DNA of 5,027 bases from Bacteroidales bacterium. Its GTDB lineage: Bacteria; Bacteroidota; Bacteroidia; Bacteroidales; 4484-276. Positions 1 through 5,027 of the stretch are shown here, in pieces; position 1 is the stretch's first letter, and every line of letters begins with the position of its first letter. The stretch spans positions 1 through 5,027 of the forward strand of contig JAOZRY010000297.1 in NCBI GenBank assembly GCA_029939965.1, in the 5' to 3' direction. The notes below the pieces were generated by a model that was not told the DNA's origin, made no database searches, and saw nothing but the letters and a program-made list of their open reading frames with translations. The position numbers were made by a program, and so were the translations under genes.

Positions 1-35
1 CAATATATTAACACAGAAAATCATGGGAATTAGCA

Positions 36-1943
36 TTATGAATTTCTTCTTATAACGTCGTATAGATTTTCAGATTTAAATGGTTTTGCAAGGTAGTCGG
101 TCATTCCCAACCCAATGCATCTTTCTTTTTCGCCTTTTAAGGCATTTGCTGTCATGGCAATAATTACAACTTTTTCATCCTTTTCCATGTTTTTTTCAAT
201 CTCTCGTATTTGTTTGGTAGCCTCGTATCCATCTAAAATTGGCATTTGGATATCCATAAATATCATATCGTAATTATTTTCTTTAAACATTTCTACCGCT
301 TCCTGTCCGTTTTTTGCCAAATCAACATCTAAGGTAATACTTGCAAAATGCGCCATAGCAACTTTCTGATTTATCAAATTATCCTCAACCAGTAATATAT
401 TTAAATCCAAATCGGAAAAATCTGTCTTTGATCGCTGTGCAACTTTTATGAGGGGTGTTGATAATTCAAATAAGCCTGTAAACCAAAATGTTGAACCTTT
501 GTTTAATTCGCTGGTAAAACCTACTTCGCCTCCCATTAGCTCTGCAAGCTGCTTACTAATGGTCAATCCTAACCCACTTCCTCCAAATTTTCGGGCGGTG
601 GATGCTTCTGCCTGCGAAAAAACTTTAAACAGTTTGCCATGATTTTCTTTACTAATACCAATTCCTGTATCAATAATAACAAACTTAATTTTTACTTTAT
701 TATCAATTGTTTGAACCGGATAAACATTAATATTAACAAACCCTTTCTCAGTGAATTTTATAGCATTATTCGTTAAGTTTATAAGAATTTGTTTTATCCG
801 GGTTTGGTCTCCAAAAACCCATTTTGGTGTTTCGGGGTGAATATTTAAACTTAAATCTATTCCTTTATCCAGGGCTTTTATTTTAAGTATTTTTTCAGTT
901 TCATTTATCGCCTGCTTTAAATCAATTGTTATATTCTCAAGCGTAAGTTGGTTTGCTTCAATTTTACTGTAATCTATTATGTCGTTAATTAATGAAAGTA
1001 AATTTTCGCCGCTTACGCTAATAACTTCAAGCTGATCCTTTTGCTCTTCGGTAAGTTTACCTTGTTTCAGGATGCTTGTAAAACCAATAATTCCATTAAG
1101 TGGAGTTCTGATTTCGTGGCTCATATTTGCTAAAAACAATGATTTATAATGAGAGGAAAGTTCGGCTTTGTCGAATGCTTTTTGTGCAATCAGTTTTTGT
1201 TTTTCTACTTCCTGATTTGCTATCATCAAATTGTTGATGTACCGATCAACCAGTTTTTTGTACACAATTAATCCAATTAATCCTAAAATAAAAATAACAA
1301 TATGTATTATCCAAACATTGGTTTTTAAATTATTTTCGCTTTCTATGTACCCGGCGGCTGGTATCGAAACCTGAATTCCACCTCTAATATCCCCAAGTTC
1401 ATAACCTTGAATACTATGGCATTTCAAACATGCTTTTTTCACAACCAACGGTCTCATATATCTGTAAACCATTTCCCCGTTCATTTTTTGTAGCTCCATT
1501 GTGTCTTTTACGCCTTGCTCAAACGAATTAAGCATTATTGTTTCCCAATTGTCAGCTTTGTTCTGTGGGCGAATTGGATTTAAACTTGTTATGTGAAATT
1601 GTGTCTTATTTTGAGCTTTAGCAATATTTGCCACCAATCTGGTCATATAAGCGGGATTTACCAATGTTAAATCCAGATTGAGCGAGTCGATTCTCAAATC
1701 ACGATTGGGAACATCGAGATACTGATTCGGAAAAACATCATCGCTTACTTTTACATAAACGCCACCATGCTTCGCATTCCATGCACGCATTATTTCAATC
1801 TCATCAAAAAATGCACTTGTTTGTGTTTTAGCATTAAGAAATACAGATTTGGATATAGATTTTAAATTAAACAACAAAGAAATGGAAATTAGAATGATCC
1901 ATAATAAAATAACAAAAGGAATAAATCTATTTACTAATTTCAT
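36..1943 (-). CDS. Hybrid histidine kinase with periplasmic haem c-type (Tll0287-like/DUF3365) sensor domain
   Basis: This is an inner-membrane sensor kinase of 635 residues. A membrane anchor (about 9-25) leads into a periplasmic domain (about 27-208) and a second membrane helix (about 209-228). A probable coiled-coil linker (about 236-270) follows. The periplasmic domain contains CLKCH (C172, C175, H176), the covalent haem c motif. The surrounding text (YRYMRPL before it, GDIRGGIQVSIP after it) is typical of Tll0287-like/DUF3365 domains. The HisKA domain (about 266-331) has phospho-acceptor H276 in MSHEIRTPLNG. The HATPase domain (about 376-494) shows the N box (N389, N393), DTGIGIS at 425 and GGSGLGL at 454. 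A C-terminal receiver (about 515-632) has acidic pair E520/D521, phospho-acceptor D564, T598 and K620. All catalytic residues are present, so the phosphorelay should be intact. There is no DNA-binding output domain; phosphate must pass on or the receiver modulates the kinase. The start is the first in-frame ATG, directly before the membrane helix, with an A-rich leader and no Shine-Dalgarno. Ligand or redox sensing through haem is inferred from the family. Confidence 0.93.
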   Translation of the reverse strand: MKLVNRFIPFVILLWIILISISLLFNLKSISKSVFLNAKTQTSAFFDEIEIMRAWNAKHGGVYVKVSDDVFPNQYLDVPNRDLRIDSLNLDLTLVNPAYMTRLVANIAKAQNKTQFHITSLNPIRPQNKADNWETIMLNSFEQGVKDTMELQKMNGEMVYRYMRPLVVKKACLKCHSIQGYELGDIRGGIQVSIPAAGYIESENNLKTNVWIIHIVIFILGLIGLIVYKKLVDRYINNLMIANQEVEKQKLIAQKAFDKAELSSHYKSLFLANMSHEIRTPLNGIIGFTSILKQGKLTEEQKDQLEVISVSGENLLSLINDIIDYSKIEANQLTLENITIDLKQAINETEKILKIKALDKGIDLSLNIHPETPKWVFGDQTRIKQILINLTNNAIKFTEKGFVNINVYPVQTIDNKVKIKFVIIDTGIGISKENHGKLFKVFSQAEASTARKFGGSGLGLTISKQLAELMGGEVGFTSELNKGSTFWFTGLFELSTPLIKVAQRSKTDFSDLDLNILLVEDNLINQKVAMAHFASITLDVDLAKNGQEAVEMFKENNYDMIFMDIQMPILDGYEATKQIREIEKNMEKDEKVVIIAMTANALKGEKERCIGLGMTDYLAKPFKSENLYDVIRRNS

Positions 1944-2365
1944 AAATATTCGCTTATTGATTGATTAAGTTATCAGGCTGTAAAGATAAATAAAAGTAGT
2001 TATTGGACATCAATTCATTGAGTTTTTGATAAGTCATGCAAAAAAATAATACCGGAATTAGTTTACTCCAAATTTAAATTTTATCTTACCTTCAACACGT
2101 TAAGCAATTTTAGTATTACTATTTTTGTTGTAGAAAACCCATTTCTCTAAAAATAATTAACCCGGAATAACACTACCTGTTTCAGGAATTTTATACTGAT
2201 AGTCAATAGTTCCATATAAAATCACCGGATACCATTGAAGAAAATTGCTACAATTACAAACCAGGAAAAAACATGAAGCAAACTGACTTGTGACGGGAAT
2301 TAGAACGGGTTAGATTTGGGTTAATCATTCTTTATTAGGGTAAAGCTTTTTATCCATTAAACAAC
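1944..2365. other. Gene-poor intergenic stretch between kinase gene and tRNA terminator
   Basis: About 420 bases with no convincing gene. Apart from the candidate kinase promoters, two things stand out. On the minus strand a stop-free frame of 50 codons (2160-2309) ends in TAA at 2157-2159. Its last part reads like real protein (for example YGTIDYQYKIPETG), but it has no usable start and is closed upstream by a TAA at 2310-2312. A small hairpin (2338-2344 with 2349-2355, seven pairs including one G-U, loop GCTT) has no T-tract and is not a convincing terminator. The rest is AT-rich sequence in which I see no structured RNA or repeat. Confidence 0.6.
2069..2076 (-). promoter_or_regulatory. Candidate -7 box upstream of the histidine kinase gene
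   Basis: Read on the minus strand this is TAAATTTG, an exact match to the Bacteroidetes -7 consensus TAnnTTTG. A TTG at 2093-2095 lies upstream with a 16-base spacer, shorter than the usual ~19. The implied leader is about 120 bases. A second, weaker choice is TATCTTTA at 1981-1988 (one mismatch) with TTG at 2011-2013 and a 22-base spacer, which would give a leader of about 30 bases. Such short motifs occur by chance in AT-rich DNA, so neither is secure. Confidence 0.3.
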
Positions 2366-2398
2366 AAAGGCTTGTTAACCAATAGTTAACAAGCCTTT
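2366..2398 (-). terminator. Hairpin terminator of tRNA-Leu, possibly bidirectional
   Basis: A perfect 14-base-pair inverted repeat (2366-2379 with 2385-2398) encloses a 5-base loop. It begins only five bases beyond the 3' end of the tRNA in its direction of transcription. On the minus strand the stem ends in TTT and is followed by an interrupted T-rich run (GTTGTTT). On the plus strand the stem's own Ts continue into TTTTT at 2396-2400, so it could also stop plus-strand transcripts. No plus-strand gene ends here, so terminating the tRNA transcript is the likely role. Confidence 0.8.
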
Positions 2399-2403
2399 TT
2401 AAG

Positions 2404-2486
2404 TACCCGAGGCCGGAATCGAACCGGCACGAACATAGTTCAATGGTTTTTGAGACCATCGCGTCTACCAATTCCGCCACTCGGGC
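2404..2486 (-). tRNA. tRNA-Leu (anticodon CAA)
   Basis: The minus strand folds into a complete class II tRNA of 83 bases including the discriminator A. The acceptor stem GCCCGAG pairs with CTCGGGT (the G1-U72 wobble also occurs in some other Leu tRNAs). The D arm holds GGCGGAATTGGTAGACGC, typical of leucine tRNAs. The anticodon stem ATGGT/ACCAT closes the loop CTCAAAA, giving anticodon CAA (2450-2452), which reads UUG. A long variable arm (GAAC-TAT-GTTC) and the T arm GCCGG-TTCGATT-CCGGC follow. CCA is not encoded (CTT follows the discriminator), so it must be added by the CCA-adding enzyme. The hairpin just downstream is its probable terminator. Confidence 0.97.
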
Positions 2487-2543
2487 AGATACTATTTTTT
2501 AATGAACGTTCTAATAAATTAATGCATCTCAAAAATGCGAGTG

Positions 2544-2551
2544 CAAAAGTA
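2544..2551 (-). promoter_or_regulatory. Putative -7 promoter box for tRNA-Leu
   Basis: The minus strand reads TACTTTTG, an exact TAnnTTTG match, 57 bases upstream of the mature tRNA 5' end. Transcription would begin near 2537 and leave a leader of roughly 50 bases for RNase P to remove. No good TTTG -33 box is seen at the expected distance; the DNA there is pure A/T. It lies in the divergent region shared with the prs promoter. Confidence 0.45.
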
Positions 2552-2591
2552 AATGTTATTTTTTAATTTATTAATAAATCTCCAAAAAATA

Positions 2592-2622
2592 TGTGCTTTA
2601 GTATTTAATTGTACTAATTTTG
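2592..2622 (+). promoter_or_regulatory. Putative prs (prs-rplY) promoter
   Basis: TAATTTTG at 2615-2622 is an exact match to the Bacteroidetes -7 consensus TAnnTTTG. TGTG at 2592-2595, one mismatch from the -33 element TTTG, lies at the preferred 19-base spacing. Transcription would start near 2629, about 30 bases before the ATG at 2658. This agrees with choosing that ATG, because the longer upstream frame would begin before the promoter. Confidence 0.55.
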
Positions 2623-2657
2623 CAGCCAGAAGTTCAACAGATAATTTATTCATATTC

Positions 2658-3599
2658 ATGGCAGCAATTGTTAATATTTTTTCGGGTGATACCTCTTTAT
2701 ATCTTGCCAAAAACATTGCGAAAGTTTATGGCAAAGAACTTGGAAATGTTAAAATCTCTCACTTCAAAGATGGTGAATATCAACCCTCCTATGAAGAAAC
2801 AATCAGGGGGAATGATGTTTTTTTGGTACAATCGACCAACCCACCTGCCGACAATCTCTTTGAACTACTGCTACTTATAGATGCTGCCAAAAGAGCCTCA
2901 GCCAAAAGAGTGGTTGCTCTGATTCCCTATTTTGGATTCGCACGTCAGGATCGCAAGGACAGACCCAGAGTATCGATTGCTGCAAAACTAATCGCCAACC
3001 TTTTGGTAGCTGCCGGTGTTGACCGGATTATTACTATGGATTTGCACTCCGACCAGATTCAGGGATTTGTTGATGTTCCGGTTGATCACATGTATGCCTC
3101 TTCAATTTTTGTTCCATATCTTCAGGCTCTCAATTTGCCAAATCTTACTATGGCATCACCTGATACTGGTGGAACCAAAAGAGCTGCTGCTTATGCCAAG
3201 TTTTTGGATACCGATCTGGTTATTTGTTTCAAGCAACGCAAAAAGGCAAATGAAGTTTCATCATTGCGAATTATTGGTGATGTGAAGGATAAGGATATTA
3301 TTATTGTTGATGACATAATTGATACAGCCGGTACAATTACAAAAGCTGCTAATATGATGATGGATGAAGGTGCCAGTTCAGTAAGGGCTGTTTGTACGCA
3401 TCCTGTTTTTTCGGATGATGCGATTGGGAAAATCGAAAAATCAGCACTTACTGAAGTATTTGTTACCGATACCATTAGAAGAGTAGCCTCCGGTAAAATA
3501 ACCATACTCTCAACCGCTGAGATTTTTGCCGATGTAATTAACAGAGTAAATAAAAATAAATCGATAAGCACCCACTTTGGGTTCACAACGATGTTATAA
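2658..3599 (+). CDS. prs: Ribose-phosphate pyrophosphokinase (PRPP synthetase)
   Basis: This cytosolic enzyme transfers pyrophosphate from ATP to ribose 5-phosphate, giving PRPP for purine, pyrimidine, histidine, tryptophan and NAD synthesis. At 313 residues it has the usual class I length. Visible motifs are FKDGEYQPS (36-44), the ATP-binding stretch YFGFARQDRKDRPR (91-104), the metal/PRPP signature from D128 to D143 including H130, the flexible-loop K192 and R194, and the PRPP loop IVDDIIDTAGT (216-226). The signature has V138 where nearly all relatives have F (GFVDVPVD rather than GFFD). The frame is open upstream to an ATG at 2553, but that extension would add 35 non-family residues and cross the predicted promoter. 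The family N-terminus matches the ATG at 2658. rplY follows 32 bases downstream with no clear terminator or promoter between, so the two are probably one transcript. Confidence 0.97.
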   Translation: MAAIVNIFSGDTSLYLAKNIAKVYGKELGNVKISHFKDGEYQPSYEETIRGNDVFLVQSTNPPADNLFELLLLIDAAKRASAKRVVALIPYFGFARQDRKDRPRVSIAAKLIANLLVAAGVDRIITMDLHSDQIQGFVDVPVDHMYASSIFVPYLQALNLPNLTMASPDTGGTKRAAAYAKFLDTDLVICFKQRKKANEVSSLRIIGDVKDKDIIIVDDIIDTAGTITKAANMMMDEGASSVRAVCTHPVFSDDAIGKIEKSALTEVFVTDTIRRVASGKITILSTAEIFADVINRVNKNKSISTHFGFTTML

Positions 3600-3631
3600 T
3601 TCAATATTTTATACATTAAATTTTAAATTAA

Positions 3632-4252
3632 ATGAAAGCATTAAAATTGAGCGGCTCTCCAAGAGAGGGCGTAGGGAAAAAGGATGCTAAGAAACTCAGA
3701 AGAGAAGGTAAAGTGCCATGTGTATTGTATGGCGGAAAAGACCAAATTCAGTTTTCGATTCCCGAAAAGGATTTCAAACCTCTGGTTTTTTCACCACATA
3801 CATTCCTGATCAATCTGGATGTAGATGGCAAAACTTTCAATTGCATTTTACAGGATATCCAGTACCATCCGGTAAGCGACAATATTCTTCATGTTGATTT
3901 TCTCGAATATTTTGAAGACAAGCCTATTAGTATTTCCGTTCCGTTAATTTATACCGGAACATCAGAAGGTATTTTAAAAGGTGGCAGGTTATTCAGGAAA
4001 TACAGGAAATTAAGTATTAGTGCCCTTCCGGGTAACTTACCTGATGAAGTTGTTGTGGACATTACTAAACTCAACATCAATGATACTATTAAAATATCAG
4101 ATCTTGAACGTCCAAATGTAACATTCCTCGATCCTCCACAGTCTATTGCAGTAAGTATTAAAACAGCACGTGCCGTAGAGGAAGAAGAAACAGAAGAAGA
4201 AGCCGAAGGAGCTACAGAAGGAGAAGAAAGTGCAGAAAAATCAGAAGAATAA
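3632..4252 (+). CDS. rplY: 50S ribosomal protein L25 (general stress protein Ctc type)
   Basis: L25 binds 5S rRNA in the large ribosomal subunit; long forms with a second domain are called TL5 or Ctc. The 206-residue product has the N-terminal 5S-binding barrel (about 1-92), with REGVGKKDAKKLRREGKVPCVLYGG (11-35) and the hallmark LQDIQYHPVSDNILHVDFLE (73-92). The C-terminal TL5-type beta domain (about 96-178) includes ILKGGRL and the segment LPGNLPDEVVVDI. The end (182-206) is a Glu-rich, low-complexity tail, common in Bacteroidetes homologues and probably disordered. The leader is A/T-only with no Shine-Dalgarno, as usual in the phylum. It sits 32 bases after prs and is followed by a strong terminator. 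Confidence 0.96.
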   Translation: MKALKLSGSPREGVGKKDAKKLRREGKVPCVLYGGKDQIQFSIPEKDFKPLVFSPHTFLINLDVDGKTFNCILQDIQYHPVSDNILHVDFLEYFEDKPISISVPLIYTGTSEGILKGGRLFRKYRKLSISALPGNLPDEVVVDITKLNINDTIKISDLERPNVTFLDPPQSIAVSIKTARAVEEEETEEEAEGATEGEESAEKSEE

Positions 4253-4272
4253 AACTCCTGATACAACTAATA

Positions 4273-4312
4273 AAAAGGTACAAAGCCACCGGTTTTGTAC
4301 CTTTTGTTTTTT
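4273..4312 (+). terminator. Intrinsic terminator of the prs-rplY transcript
   Basis: The arm at 4273-4284 pairs perfectly with 4294-4305 (12 pairs). G85-T93 wobble plus CC/GG extend the stem to 15 pairs with loop ACC (4288-4290). A T-rich run (TTTTGTTTTTT, 4302-4312) follows directly. It starts 20 bases after the rplY stop and ends 18 bases before the pth start, so it also sets the boundary between the two genes. Confidence 0.88.
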
Positions 4313-4330
4313 AACACTAATTCGTATTTG

Positions 4331-4894
4331 ATGAAATACCTGATAGCCTGTCTTGGAAACATCGGCGATGAATACGCAAACACCAGGCATAACATTGGTT
4401 TTATTATTGCCGATGCTCTGGCAAAAGAATTAAAAGCTGATTTTAAAACCGAACGTTTGGCCATGATTACAAAACCACGATTTAAGGGTCGCCAACTGGT
4501 GGTAATAAAACCTACTACATATATGAACCTTAGTGGGAAATCTGTGAGGTATTGGCTGGAAAAAGAAAATGTGCCCCATGAAAATGTTTTGGTTGTTTTT
4601 GACGATTTAGATTTGGATGTTGGTGTTTTGCGCATGAGAATGAAAGGCAGTGGAGGAACCCATAATGGTATGAATGATATAATTAGTACTCTTGGTCGAA
4701 ATGATTTTACACGATTAAGAGTGGGAATCGGTCGGGATTTTGCACCTGGTTATCAAGTTGATTATGTGCTGGGACAATGGACAAGACCTGAAGAAAAAAT
4801 CATGCTTGATAAAATTCCTATCGCTGTAGAAATTATCAAGAGTTTTGTATTTATTGGAGCCCAGCGAACCATGAATCAGTATAATAATAAATAA
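4331..4894 (+). CDS. pth: Peptidyl-tRNA hydrolase
   Basis: Pth cleaves the ester bond of peptidyl-tRNAs dropped by stalled ribosomes, freeing tRNA for reuse; it is a cytosolic, normally essential monomer. The 187-residue protein has the family length. It carries the N-terminal signature LGNIGDEYANTRHNIGF (8-24) with N10 and catalytic H20, PTTYMNLSG (61-69) with N66, the FDDLDL segment with D91, and GSGGTHNGMNDIIS (106-119) with N112. These match the E. coli catalytic set N10, H20, N68, D93 and N114. Isoleucine replaces the common proline after LGN, as in other Bacteroidetes. An in-frame ATG at 4295 lies inside the terminator hairpin and would add 12 unrelated residues, so the start at 4331 is preferred. 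No Shine-Dalgarno is seen. Only 18 bases separate it from the terminator, so how it is transcribed is unclear. Confidence 0.96.
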   Translation: MKYLIACLGNIGDEYANTRHNIGFIIADALAKELKADFKTERLAMITKPRFKGRQLVVIKPTTYMNLSGKSVRYWLEKENVPHENVLVVFDDLDLDVGVLRMRMKGSGGTHNGMNDIISTLGRNDFTRLRVGIGRDFAPGYQVDYVLGQWTRPEEKIMLDKIPIAVEIIKSFVFIGAQRTMNQYNNK

Positions 4895-4973
4895 GAGCAG
4901 CGATAGCTTTTATAAAACCATTTTGCAAATCATCCTGTTGTAGTTTCTAAATTATTTACTGATTTTGAAGATG

Positions 4974-5027
4974 TTTTTTTTGGGCGGCTACGGGCTTTCC
5001 GTTTGTAGTTGCCTTGTGCCCGCTGTA
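4974..5027. repeat. GC-rich, self-complementary sequence at window end, possible dispersed intergenic repeat (partial)
   Basis: After a run of eight Ts (4974-4981) the base composition changes abruptly to GC-rich, unlike the AT-rich surroundings. The stretch can fold: GGGC (4982-4985) with GCCC (5018-5021), CTAC (4988-4991) with GTAG (5005-5008), and a short ACGG/CCGT alternative in the centre. The wording GGGCGGCTACGGGCTTTCCG resembles dispersed GC-rich intergenic elements I associate with Bacteroidetes genomes; that is from memory, not a search. An alternative is the 3' end of a convergent minus-strand gene: a frame is open from the window edge to TAA at 4956-4958 (23 codons). The element is cut by the window edge. 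Confidence 0.35.

Noticed and set aside
1..24. Possible start of another minus-strand gene just after the kinase (ATG at 22-24)
   Set aside because: Only eight codons are visible before the window edge, with no recognisable sequence or supporting signal.
2338..2355. Small hairpin as a second terminator near the tRNA
   Set aside because: Seven pairs with a wobble and no T-tract on either strand; the stronger hairpin at 2366-2398 accounts for termination.
2553..2657. N-terminal extension of the prs frame from an earlier ATG
   Set aside because: The added 35 residues do not resemble the family N-terminus, and the predicted promoter (-7 box at 2615-2622) lies inside them.
3191..3616. Long minus-strand frame opposite prs (141 codons), and similar frames opposite rplY and pth
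   Set aside because: These overlap well-identified genes on the other strand, have no recognisable motifs, and are explained as antisense shadows of conserved coding sequence.
4177..4249. Glu-rich repetitive end of L25 as a possible fusion or expansion
   Set aside because: Acidic low-complexity tails are common in L25/Ctc proteins of Bacteroidetes, so this is not unusual.
4295..4330. Earlier in-frame ATG for pth
   Set aside because: It lies within the 3' arm of the terminator hairpin and adds 12 residues unlike any Pth; the family start MKYLIACLGN begins at 4331.
4971..5027. Plus-strand frame from ATG at 4972 open to the window edge
   Set aside because: It runs through the T-tract and GC-rich structured sequence, gives a low-quality peptide and has no supporting context.

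Overview
The window looks like chromosomal DNA from a member of the Bacteroidetes (Bacteroidota), probably a Bacteroidia/Marinilabiliales-like or related environmental lineage. Four things point this way. The DNA is AT-rich. Starts are preceded by A/T-rich leaders without a Shine-Dalgarno sequence. Promoter -7 boxes match TAnnTTTG, as used by the primary sigma factor of this phylum. The order prs - rplY (L25/Ctc type) - pth is a familiar Bacteroidetes cluster, and the proteins read like Bacteroidetes family members. The species cannot be named from the sequence alone.

Layout. Positions 36-1943 (minus) encode a membrane-bound hybrid histidine kinase whose periplasmic sensor domain carries a CxxCH haem c motif (Tll0287-like/DUF3365 type). 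A gene-poor stretch of about 420 bases follows (1944-2365). It holds candidate promoter elements for the kinase and perhaps a short decayed coding remnant. A tRNA-Leu(CAA) gene on the minus strand (2404-2486) ends in a strong hairpin at 2366-2398. Between the tRNA and prs lies a divergent control region with a good -7 box on each strand. On the plus strand come prs (2658-3599, ribose-phosphate pyrophosphokinase), rplY (3632-4252, ribosomal protein L25 with the C-terminal TL5 domain and an acidic tail), a well-formed intrinsic terminator (4273-4312), and pth (4331-4894, peptidyl-tRNA hydrolase). The last ~50 bases are a GC-rich, self-complementary sequence that runs off the window and resembles a dispersed intergenic repeat.

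How the genes fit together. tRNA-Leu, L25 and Pth all serve translation: decoding of UUG, binding of 5S rRNA in the large subunit, and recycling of peptidyl-tRNA. Prs makes PRPP for nucleotide, histidine and tryptophan synthesis. prs and rplY are probably co-transcribed from the prs promoter. pth lies beyond a terminator and needs read-through or its own start. The histidine kinase is separate and faces away; no cognate regulator is visible.

I found no evidence of a new biological system. The most notable points are the haem-type sensor on the kinase, the terminator squeezed between rplY and pth, the structured GC-rich tail, and a possible gene remnant in the gene-poor stretch.
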